NCBI GenBank assembly: GCA_013396755.1
Contig: VWZF01004785.1
Coordinates: 934,589-998,588 of the forward strand
Reading direction: 5' to 3'
DNA from: Sclerurus mexicanus
Taxonomy: Eukaryota > Chordata > Aves > Passeriformes > Furnariidae
Length of the DNA stretch: 64,000 nt
This document shows, piece after piece, positions 37,071 to 47,600 of the stretch. Each line of letters begins with the position of its first letter. Position 1 is the stretch's first letter. The notes under the pieces are model-generated. The model made no database searches, was not told where the DNA came from, and saw only the letters and a program-made list of their open reading frames with translations. Made by a program: the position numbers and the translations under genes.

Positions 37071-39561
37071 GTAACAGCTTGACTTTCTGTCTGGAAAAGC
37101 ATAGTTTTGTCACATTGGTTTTTGCCACTACATCTCTCACAGCATTTTCAGAGACTATGACAGCTGTTGGTTTCATATTTACTCCCACATTATTCTGTAC
37201 TTTAAACAAATGTTGTTTCTTCTTCTTTACTCTGAATGTTCTAGATGCTGTTGAGGCTTTCTTTCCTTAAAAAAAAAACAAAACAACCAAACAATAACGA
37301 GCGTTATGAACACATGTATTATTTTCTTTTTTTTTTTTTTGAAACAGATTTAACAGCCTTTTTTCTTACTTTCTTTAAGAGCTTCTCTTTCTTCTGTTCT
37401 GTCTCAGGTTACAATAATTTTGTTGGGCAGCTCCAGAGTTGATGGTTGGGTTTTTGTTTTTGTTTGTTTTGTGGTTTTGTTATTGTTGCAGGGGGAGGTG
37501 TCATTGGTGGGGTTTTTGTAAGAACTTCTGTGCTGTTTTATGGGCTTACTGAGTAGTTGTGACCAAATACTGCTGCCTGAAGTATGTGTGGAATATGGAT
37601 TGCCTTCAGTATTTTTATAAAGGAGCAGAAATTTCCACCTGGTGCATCATGGGGTACAGTTTGGCCACTGTAAAAGGGAAGCTTAAAAAGACCAGAAATT
37701 CTTCAACCTGAAGAAGAGACAACTCAGGAAAAACAGTAAAAACCTGAATGCAATGAGAAAATTAATAGAGAGAGATTACAGCAGCAGCATGAAATTATGA
37801 GATAGGGCAGGAAAAAACACCCACAACCAAAGTAAATTTCAATGCAGAAGTAAACTCTCAAGCTCATTGCCACATGATGTTGATAACAGAAATGTAAATG
37901 AGTTAAAAAAACAATCAGACACAGTAATGAAAGAAATATTCACATGGAAACAATTGCTGCTAGCCCAATTTTTTTAACTCGGGGGAGAACACAGCTTGGA
38001 GCTATGAGAAGAGGATGATAGCACACACTTCTATTGCAGAGGAAATTGGCATTTTGGGAACAGGTTTTGTGTAACTTGGGCTGTAGAAAGGGAAAGCATT
38101 ACTATTTGTGCAGTGCCATTCATAAGAGTAAGAACTACTGTCAGATTTCACTGCCTCTGGAGCAGACAAGCACAGGAAACCCTTGCTTACAGAAGAGAGC
38201 TCATGTACACACACACATACATGCAGTGCATTAAACTCTTCAGGTAATCAAGGGAAATTAATTCAAACCATTTACTCCGAAACTCAGTTTGCTACTGCAA
38301 TGTTTTCAGTTTGTGCACCTTTGATAAACTGCACTCACTTACAGCTTCTGCAGAATGTTGGCACTTCTGTAAAGTGGTGCATGACCCTCTCATTCTCACC
38401 TTAGTACTCACAATTCTTTGTATCCTGTTTGACATAACACCTCCTATTTCCTGAGAGGAATGGCGTGCATTTAGACTACCGTACCTTCACAGCTTTGTCT
38501 TCCAAGTTGTTCCTGGACCATGAGGAAGCCTAGAGTTGTAATGGGCAGTGCCAACCAATGGGGTAAAATTTTTTAGTTCATGCACCTGTAGCTGTTTTGG
38601 TTGTGCTTTTCCAGATGCTGAGATTTGGTGTCTCCTCATGAGTAGTCTCTTATAACAAGTAGTTCTGATCATGAGTTTTTAATTGAATTAGTGTTTCTTT
38701 TGGCAGTAAGTACTGAAAACCATGGCTGATAACCTGATGTCTTTAAATTAGTGGAACAATGACTCTGCATAAGTGGAAACCCTGTGCTGTTAAGTCTGCC
38801 AAGTATTTGAAAGAGAACTGTAAGACTTGACTCATATAGTTTTAAAAAAAGCATCTTATATCTGTGGGTCTCTAGTATAATTATCTATAGTGCTATTAAG
38901 GATGTTAAAAGGCTATCAGATTTCAGCATAAAGTGATGTGACAGTTCACTCTCTGTGATCCTATTTGTTTTTATATGTTAGAATTCTGCATATTTTAGTT
39001 AGTTTGCAAAGTGCCTCAGGTAACTATTGTTTCACAGTATGTGGTTTTGCTGAAGAATTATAAGATTAGCACAAATTTCGGACACATTTTTCTTAATGAG
39101 GGGATCTTTCTGTTTTGATTCCAAAGCTTGTTTTCAGTTAGTTATGGCAATAAAAAAATAAATAAACTCAACATACTCATTCATCATACTGATTGCTAGT
39201 ATTACTACGTTAAATAAAGATCTGACTAGAAAATAAGAGAATTCATGATTTAAAAGAAAAAACTTATTTTTTAATGTCTACTACTTAAATTAAGGTTCCA
39301 TTCTTACCTGAAAGCTGACTGTTAAGTGAAAGCTTTCTGTGTGGTAAGTATGTCAAAAAACTTGAACATGGGAATAATCTGCTTGTGAATAATAAAGTTA
39401 CCCTACCTTTCCCAAGACCTTTCATTTGTGATAAACAGGTATGACTGATACCAAGGATCGGACTGGTTTAGTGACAGCTCTGAAACATCATTAATTAAGC
39501 ATTTAGCTTCCCCAAGCAGAAGGTGGACATTTCTCAATAACTACCTGTAAAGTCTGTGTGT
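37071..39561 (+). other. THEMIS intron with simple-sequence runs
   Basis: The stretch has an A-rich run (37269-37295), a T run (about 37328-37340), a T/G-rich block (37445-37525) and a short CA run (38207-38218). No gene is recognised. Confidence 0.7.
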
Positions 39562-39802
39562 TAGGGAAGGTTTTGTTTGGATATTAGAAAAAAGTTCTTC
39601 ACCCAGAGGGTGGTTTGGCACTGGAACAGGCTTCCCAGAGTAGTGGTCACAGCACCAAGCCTGACAGAGTTCAAGAAATGTTTGGGCAGTGCTCTCAGGC
39701 ACATAGTGTGACTTCTGGGGATGTCCTGTGCAGGACTAAGAGTTGGACTCCATGACCCTTGTGGGACCCTTCCAACTCAGCATAGTCTGTGATTCTGTGA
39801 TT
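39562..39802 (+). mobile_element. CR1 LINE, 3' fragment
   Basis: The text runs ggttttgtttggatattag, aaaaagttcttcacccagag, ggcactggaacaggcttccc, agttcaagaaatgtttgggc, ttggactccatgacccttgt and ends gtgattctgtgattc. This is the last roughly 240 bp of an avian CR1, 5'-truncated, with two copies of the terminal octamer-like unit. Confidence 0.93.
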
Positions 39803-41483
39803 CACATTATTGGGACAGTCTGGCAACAAATAAGTGGTGCATACAGCCAGGTTCAGATGAAGATAATCAAGAAAGAACTGGGGATGAAAGAAAGATCATG
39901 CCATGCTTGTGAAAGAAAATTAAAGATCCTGTAGCCTCAGTGAAGCTATTCCACAACACACCAACCGAGTATCGTTGTAGTTTGAACAGTGCTGCTTCCA
40001 TTGGGTTATTTTAATTCTCTGCCATGAAGAACTTCTTCTGATGTTTCTGTCTTCTTTGCAAAATATTCCTTAACTGAATTTCTTTTTGTAAAAGTCCTTG
40101 AGTTTTTTTGTGAATTACATCACTGCTTAAAGCCTTGCTTGGCCTCAGTGGCACTTTTGCAGTCAAGGAGAGCACTGTCAAATGTTGTAAAGCCTGTAGT
40201 GCACAAACATGCATTGAACACTGTAACTCAACTGCCCTCTGCAGATCGAGCTTGCAGTACTTTTTTCAGAAAATGAAGAAAACTGCCATAGAATCCTCTA
40301 ACTGAAAAAAGAGGGTCTTACACTTATGCAGTATCGTGACCCACCCACTGAGGAAAATCATCACTATGTTTCACGTTTTACATGTTTCATCCTCATCTGG
40401 TGTTCTTAATATACTCCCTCAAATTTTCTATTTTGATTAGCAGTGACTTGCTTGTTGCTAACTGATGTCTTTTCTCAAAAAGGGCAGATTGTCATAAAAT
40501 GTGGGCTCATGTTGTGCTTTCGCAAATTGTGGGTTGTTTCTGAAAAGACTAGATACTATTACTGTGTAGCTACTGTCAATTTTACCAACACGATCTTATA
40601 TCTCTGAATAGGATGGGCTTTGTCATTGCCCAGGAAAAATCTACATTTGATTTTGAATGGAAAGTACATACTGATTATTTCTTGAAGTATATACTCACTG
40701 GTACAATGATTGCAATTGGTCTGTACCTATACTGCAGCTACTGTATAACTTCACCAAAGATATACTTTTGGATACTTTTAATTGACTGTTATTTACACAG
40801 CAAAAAATATGTACTTGACTGAAAGTATTTATGACATAAATACCTCTGTACTAAAAATAAAACAAACAATGTAATTATGGAAATGTATGTATCAAGCCTG
40901 AATTTCAAGGGATGCAAGTATTGCAGCCATATAACTTACTTTCTGCAACGTAATAAAACTATTATTAATTACTCCATAATTGTCTGTTCCCATCATCCAG
41001 CTACACTCACTATGCTATGAATGCTCCTGGGTAAATGTAATTGAAATGTCAGACTTTATATGAATTTGTGATGTAATATGTAACAAAACACATTAAATGA
41101 ACAATTGATACAATAAAAATAGTTAATCAGAAAGTAATCTGTATCAACCAAAAGAGATAAATTTCCTGTTGTTTGTGTGACTCCATACAGCCCCCTCAAA
41201 AAAAAAAAAATAAAAAAAAAGAAGACTCAAGATATGTTTTAATGTTTAAGAGGTAATTGCTTCACCTAGAGTGTATTCTGATCATGTTATTTAGTGATGT
41301 ACATGCCTCAAAGACAAGCCTTGTGGTAAATGTGATTGATGACTTTGACAAACAGAAGATCTGTGGTTAAAACTCTCAGGAACAACCCAAAGAATGTTGT
41401 TCTTACATGTCACATCTTTGAAAGCATCAGTTTGAAATAACAATTTACATGTAAAGTTAATATGGTCTTCTATGTAATTTCAG
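39803..41483 (+). other. THEMIS: End of THEMIS 35-kb intron
   Basis: AT-rich intron ending in the acceptor atgtaatttcag at 41483. It contains an A-rich run at 41200-41222. No other element is recognised. Confidence 0.8.
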
Positions 41484-41637
41484 AACTTCTGTGTAGATAC
41501 CACGAAGAAATTGTGTTCAAGTCAAGCTGCTGATGTTTCGGAATTGCAAGTTAGTTGTCAAAATGATTTGGTGCATCTTGAGAGTAAGAAGGACATGACT
41601 GGGAAAGCTACACTAGTAGAATCCACTGTGACTAAAG
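41484..41637 (+). CDS. THEMIS: THEMIS tail exon
   Basis: This 154-bp exon begins NFCVDTTKKLCSS and ends ATLVESTVTK. It aligns with the mammalian THEMIS tail around VDITKKL, the SQNDLVDEE region (here SCQNDLVHLESK) and GATAIAET (here GKATLVES). It enters at phase 0, matching the donor at 6373, and leaves at phase 1. The acceptor is ttcag and the donor AAAG|GTTAGT. If the donor is not used, the frame adds one Gly and stops at TAG 41640-41642. The tail is known to be less conserved than the CABIT domains. Confidence 0.92.
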
Positions 41638-42177
41638 GTTAGTTAAGCTTTATGGTTTGAGCTATTAATATAACAAAGCTTAACCCCAGCCCTGATGAAA
41701 AATTGACATACAGGAGTGTTTTGTGTGATGTCACTTGGAATCTGTGGCTTAGTCTAAAGGGAGGAAAAGTGAACATTTCTGTTCTTCCTCCATAAATGCC
41801 ATGAGGCAAATTCATCCAAGCTCCCAACAGCAGCATGGTATTAAACTCTGTTTGACACTCCAGCATGAATATTCAGTGGTTTTGAGGAACAGACGTTTGG
41901 AAAAGATGTGCTTTCCTTTTGCTTTAGGGTGATGCTTACACATAATCTGTTATAAAAGAATACCTATCCCGGAAGGTTTTAAGATGGGCAAGCATTTTGC
42001 ATAAAGATAAGGTATCTTCAACTCACGTTTTTGTCTTTTGAAGAAAAAAAATAATATTGAGCAAATTGTTTGACGGATAATTCTTTTTAAAGTCACCATT
42101 TGTTTGGATTGGATTTCTCATGGTTTTTGGTAGATGGTTAGTTTTTCTACTTATCTTTCAAGTTTTTCCTTTTTCAG
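41638..42177 (+). other. THEMIS: THEMIS intron, 540 bp
   Basis: The intron runs from GTTAGT at 41638 to a strong acceptor (caagtttttcctttttcag) at 42177. No element is recognised within it. Confidence 0.8.
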
Positions 42178-42308
42178 AAAGGAACCGTACTGAAGTTGAG
42201 AAGCTAAATGATAAGAAGACAAATCCAAATTACCTATATAATAACTTTGCAGTTAATAGAAAAAAAATATTTCATTACTGTCAGTCACAGGTTATATCTG
42301 AAATATGA
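42178..42308 (+). CDS. THEMIS: THEMIS terminal exon (main 3' end)
   Basis: After a strong polypyrimidine acceptor the frame continues in phase 1 from the preceding exon: the split codon gives Glu, then RNRTEVEKLNDKKTNPNYLY, and on to QSQVISEI with TGA at 42306-42308. The first residue matches the Glu that opens the last few residues of human THEMIS (EKHQK, from memory), but here the exon runs about 43 residues further, so the avian C-terminus would be longer and basic, with several Tyr. A poly(A) signal follows 38 bases after the stop. Splice shape, phase and signal together make it the best candidate for the final exon. Confidence 0.72.
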
Positions 42309-42370
42309 ACACATCACATTAATTACAACACTGGAACATTTGGAAGAATAAAGCACAAGTACTCATTCTC
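42309..42370 (+). promoter_or_regulatory. THEMIS: Short 3' UTR with poly(A) signal
   Basis: AATAAA lies at 42347-42352, with a T-rich stretch (attttttaactg) about 25 bases downstream. This would end the transcript with a 3' UTR of only about 60 bases. The right bound is an estimate. Confidence 0.6.
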
Positions 42371-42604
42371 ACAGCATTTTTTAACTGATACCTGATGTCA
42401 ATATATGAACTACCCATAAGGTTTCTCCTTATTTTCTTGTCACTCAGTGTGTCAGACTCCTAAAAAGGATTATGTTTGAAACTATGCGTATTGAAACTCC
42501 TAAAAGCAACATAAACAACTTTTATAGAGAAGAATTACAATGACATGTTGAATATTCATTAATCCTTATTGTTGTGGAAGTTGATTATTTGGAGGCTGAT
42601 TTTT
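42371..42604 (+). other. Downstream flank before LTR
   Basis: AT-rich, with no recognised feature. It is 3' flank or, if the distal exons are used, intron. Confidence 0.7.
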
Positions 42605-42609
42605 GAAAG

Positions 42610-43181
42610 CATCATGGTTTCACCACAGCTGGCAACCAAGCAGCCACCTGCTCACTCCCCTACTAGGGGAAGGGGGTGGGGAGAATTGGAAGGGCAAAAG
42701 CTAGAAAACTTATGAATTGAGATGAAGACAGCTTAATAGGAAAAGCAAAACACACAGACAAACAAAGCAAAACAAAGAATCAGCAGGCAGGTGTTCAGCC
42801 ATCTCCAGGGGAGCAGGGCCCCATCACATGTAACAGTTAGTAGGGTAGACAAACACCATCACTCCAAACAGTCCACCTTTCCTCCTTCTTCCTCCCATTT
42901 TATATATTGAGCATGATGTCATAAGGTATGGAATATCCCTTTGGTCAGTTTGAGTCACCTCTCCCAGCTGTGTCTCCTCCCAATTATCCCATGCGCTCCC
43001 AACTTCCTTACTAGCATGGCAATATAAGAAGCAGAAAAGGCCTTGGCTCTGTGTAAGCACTGTTCTGCAATAGCAAAAACACCCCTATGTTATCAACTCT
43101 GTGTTCAGCACAAATCCAAAACATAGCCCCATACTAGCCACTATGAAGACAATTAATTCTACCCCAACCAAAACCAGCACA
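42610..43181 (-). mobile_element. Solo LTR, avian ERVL (TguLTR5-like), minus orientation
   Basis: Read on the minus strand the element starts TGTGCTGGTTTTGGTTGGGG and ends ...GTGAAACCATGATG, matching a common avian ERVL LTR (consensus end close to aaaccacgaca). Internal family blocks are visible on the + strand: atggaatatccctttggtca (42929-42948), agaaaaggccttggctctgt and acaaatccaaaacatagccc. The element is flanked by a perfect 5-bp duplication, GAAAG, at 42605-42609 and 43182-43186, which fixes the boundaries and fits ERVL. No internal proviral genes remain. Confidence 0.92.
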
Positions 43182-43186
43182 GAAAG

Positions 43187-43996
43187 GTATTTTGGTATCT
43201 GGCTGGTTTGAAATATAATTCCAAATTTGTTATTTTGTGACTTTGAAAAATCTCCCTGCAGGCTCCATTTTGTGAGTGTTTAATGATTCAATTAGATTTT
43301 GTAGAGGTAAATAGTGAAACTTACATATTGGTAATTACAAAGGACAGTATCTTTGTTTTAACCCCAGGGGGAAAAAAGGAAGAATACCAGGATGGGGTTA
43401 ATGTGGTATTCATTTTTTGTCAAGGGAACTACCTGTAAATCACCGAGTCTTGACTTTGAAAACCTTTGTCCGTTGTACAGGGATCAGTTGGATCACACGC
43501 ATGGGTTATTCTCTGGGGGATTAGGCAGTCATGGGAAGCAGGGGGAACACACCTGAAGAAAACATGACCAAAGCTTCCTTGCTGAAGGAAGTCAGAGGTA
43601 AAGCTTATGCTAAGGACTGACTTATTTATAAGCACAGAAGTCAATGTTTATGTAGGTGCTTTACTTGATGGGTCTAGACTCCTCGCAGACAAAGTCATAC
43701 AGGCCAAAGTTTCATAGTGGCTTTACAGTGAAGATTCTTCAAATATTTTTCTGAACACAGCCTCTCAACTCATGCAGCAAGAAGTGAAGTTGTACAGTCA
43801 CTTCCTGTGCCTCTTACAGGAACTGTGCAGTAGTTTCTAACCTGAGATTCCTTGGTTGAGAAAGGAAGTTTAGAGCTACTGTTACTAAGACTTCAGTTCA
43901 ATAACAGGACTGGGAGGTCACTTAGTCTTTCCACTTCTTGTATTGGAATAATTTTTCTACTGTGAGATTATTTGTTACTGCTTGTGTTTCTTTTGT
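43187..43996 (+). other. Intron or 3' flank, no element
   Basis: No gene or named repeat is recognised between the LTR and the CR1 fragment. Confidence 0.7.
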
Positions 43997-44645
43997 CACT
44001 GGGCACTACTGAGAAGAGGCTGACCCATCTTCTTCACATCTTCCCATGAGGTATTTATATCCACCGATACAAGATCCTCCCTGAGCCTTCTCTTTATGAG
44101 GCTGAACAATCCGAGCCTTCTCAGCCTCCCCTTCTATTTCAGAAGTGCTCCAGGCACTTGACCACCTTCATAGCCCTCTGCTGGACTCACGCCAGAATGT
44201 CCATGTCCCTCTCGTACTGGGGAGCCCAGATCTGGAGCCAGCACTCCAGGTGTGCTCTCACCAGTGCTGATCAGAGGGGCAAGGATGTCTGCTGGCACCA
44301 CCACGCCTAATGCAGTCTGGTATGTTGTTGGACTAGTTTGCTATAAGGACACATTGCTGGAGCATGGTCAGCTTATCTACCAGGATGCCAATGTTTTTTT
44401 TGGCAAAGCTGCTGTCTAGTCATTTAGCCCCAACTTGTGTTGGTGCATGGCGTTATTCTTCCCCAGGTACAGGACTTTGCATTTTCCTTCACTGAACTTC
44501 ATGAAAGTCCTCTTTGCCCAGTCCTCCAGCCTGTCCAGTTCCCTCTGGATAGCAGCACAACCATATCAGCTGGTCCTCCCAATTTTGTGTCATCTGCAAA
44601 CTTACTAAGGCAAGATCTTTCCCACTGACCATGTCATTAATGAAC
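43997..44645 (-). mobile_element. CR1 LINE fragment, minus strand, about 650 bp
   Basis: The + strand carries the reverse complement of the C-terminal reverse-transcriptase region and start of the 3' part of CR1: gaggctgaacaatccgagcc, tagccctctgctggactca, ggggagcccagatctggag, ccaggatgccaatg, tggtgcatggcgttattct, ccagcctgtccagttccct and aattttgtgtcatctgcaaa. It is diverged, with indels. The usual CR1 3' tail is missing on the left, which is unusual. Confidence 0.88.
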
Positions 44646-47600
44646 CACTGTGTCCGTAGCAGACACCCACAACATCACTTATCTTGGTCTGTCCATTAGA
44701 TACTACCCAGAAGCTCTCAGGGGATTCTTTACCTAGGCAGAGAACTGCCTCTGTTAGCCATGCTACCGGCAAAGTTTCTTCCTTTTCCTTCACACTGCTT
44801 GTTAGCTCGTGCAGTTTGGTTCTAGACACTAGAAAACAGACTTGGACTTTTTGCAACATTTCATTATTTGGACCTTCTACTAAACATGTTTCAGCACTAT
44901 GGTGAAATGAGGCAGTACTGCTGATTGTCTGATCTGCCCTGCTTGAAGTTTGCCTGCCTCCTCTCTCTGTATTCACTCAGAGACACTAGCATCAGTCTTT
45001 TGCCCACCCCATTAAGCCTTATGTCCTTGATAAACTTTTTTCAGACTCTCAAACAGCACTGGATTTTTATTGTGATTTTTCACTTTCCAGCACAAGTCTA
45101 TTTTCCTAGACAATTCTCCATTTGTTTTTAATTCTGAAACAATCTGATTGAGAAGAAAGCTTTTTCTAGGGGCTTTTTAAAATTTGAAAGTATCTTCTCT
45201 TAGCTGTTCTTGCTTTGTTTCCTTTGTCCCTTGTTCCATCAAGATCCTAATGTTTGTTGTGACATCCCTTCTGAGAAAGCAGAGTTTACTTTTCTGATGG
45301 TTGAGATCCACATGCCCATTGTCATGGTAGATTGCTGATTTAACTATTCCTACTTCCAGGAGACATATTTTTTTTTAACTGTTTGTATCAGTCAGGCTTG
45401 TTTTTCCTATCTGTTTCCCTGAGTTTATGACTAGAGACCTGTGCTTTGCAGGTAGCTTTGAGTGTACGACCAAGAGTACTGGAAAAAACATAATGTTAGG
45501 AATGCTGAATGATAAATCCTAGCAAACCTCTGGTACTTAAAAGATTCACAGCACTAACTCTTCCCAGCTAGCACGGTTCTTAGCCATGTATCTGATTCAA
45601 AAGCTCATCAATCACGTCTTCTGCCTCATTTCTTATGAAAGTGGCCATTAGCTAATTTGAAGTTCATCCTATATACTGTATTGGCTTAGACTACTCAAGG
45701 AACACCGGATAAATAGCCTCTGTTACTGAGGGTTTCAAACAAGTTTGTGGCACCTCTATTCAGCACACACATAGAAAATCAAGAAGTAGTATCATAATGA
45801 TTCTTCTTTTGCAAGACTAGGAAAGTGCTAGAAAATTGCCTTGGAGTATATCCTCTTACAAACTCTGTCTAAATTGGAGCACAGTGCCTATTTGAGCTAG
45901 GCAGACTTAACCTAGTCCAAAGAACAGTGATGGATTGTATGCTGACATAGCCAAATCAAAGCTAAAGGTTTTACTGAAAAATGTGTGTTAGTATAGCCCA
46001 AAATTATTTGGCTTTATTCAATGATAACTGTGGAATTATACAGGAGATTGGATTAGATGATATAACAGTTCTTCCTGGCCAGCCAAGGCATCCCCATGAG
46101 TCCACTGTTGCGTGCAACAAGCTTGCCTCTTCCAGAGAGTATGCTCTGCTAATTCACAAGATAATGGATTAGAAAATATGTCAAGACTAATAACACAGAC
46201 ACACTCCTGTGGGTTTTGAGTGGGAGGAAATGCACCATTCACTGACTAATCTTTAAACTTCTACTGATGAATGTTAAGCCACCCTCCAAAGCACCAACCT
46301 GTTTCAAATTCCTAATAAGGATGTTGAATATGTACTCTCAAAAAACCCACACTAGTTACAGAGACAATTAGTATTTCTTACCCAGGGCCAGATAGTTCTG
46401 GAAAGAAAAGCAACTTGTTTTTTTTTCAGTTTTAAAGTGTCTATTGTCTTTCCTTATAGAGGTCATGTTAATAAAGATAGGATTTATAATCCTTATTTCT
46501 AAGAAATGGAACCTTTTTTCTCTGTTGCAATTAAACCTGAATAGGTCACTAAAGGTATTACTTTATTTTCTAATATTTGACTGGATTTGAATTCATTAGA
46601 AATAGTAGCAATATCTGCAGGACAATAACTCTCAACAGAAATATGCTGTATCAGCTTTTCTTTAACCTTGAAATTTATTCTAAGTGGAGTTTCTAAAACA
46701 TTGCATAATCTTGCTGGTGGCTTAGGTTTCTGGAATTGTTACAATCTGCAATAAAACAGTATGTTGATTTTGTTTATTGATGTTGGGATATTTTAGGGAA
46801 GGTTTATATATTCTATCTTTAGACACTTGATTGAGAAAGAAAAAGAGCAATGGGCCTTCTGATTGTGCTTTAGGATGCATATATAATGTCTGCCAAATTT
46901 GGCAGCAAAGATGGTTTAAAAAATTTCTGCCTCTGTGCTATAGCTTGCTATCCCATTAGTTAAGATAATACATTTGGCAACGGCACTGTGCTCTAAAACC
47001 AGTATGAAAATGAATTAAGCATAATAGCCCCAAAAACCTAAAGCAAAACAGAATTCTGAATTATTTGGGGAAAAAAAAGTTGCTTTTTTTATGTTATGAC
47101 ATCTCAGGGATTTTGTATTAGTGTTTTGAATTAGGTGCATGGGGATAAGCAAGACGAATTAGAATCCTTTACTATTTGCACATGTGACAACTCCAGCTTC
47201 CACACTCAGCTCAGTCTTTGATTAGGGTAAAGCTCTTGTTAGATTCTTTGACTCCTATGGTCTTGTAACTGTCTTAAAAAAAAAAAAAGAAAAAAAAGAA
47301 AGAGAAAAACAACAAAAAATACTCTTGGGTTTTTGGCTGTAAACACTAACCTTATTCTTGACTGTCACATCTTCTGAACTAAGTTTACAAAAAGGCAAGA
47401 AAAATACTTAAAATATGGAGATCATATCACTTCATAGGATGATGAGTACATTTTAGTAAATTATATTTAAACATTTTCAATCAGACCAAACTAACTTGCT
47501 GTACAACAGGGGGAAGAATGCATAGGCTGTGAATCCTTCCACATTTTACCAGTTTATTAGATATGACTGATTTTAATTGCAGTAATACACAGAGGTTCCA

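Noticed and set aside
38207..38225. CA-repeat microsatellite
   Set aside because: Only about five dinucleotide units; too short to call a tandem repeat.
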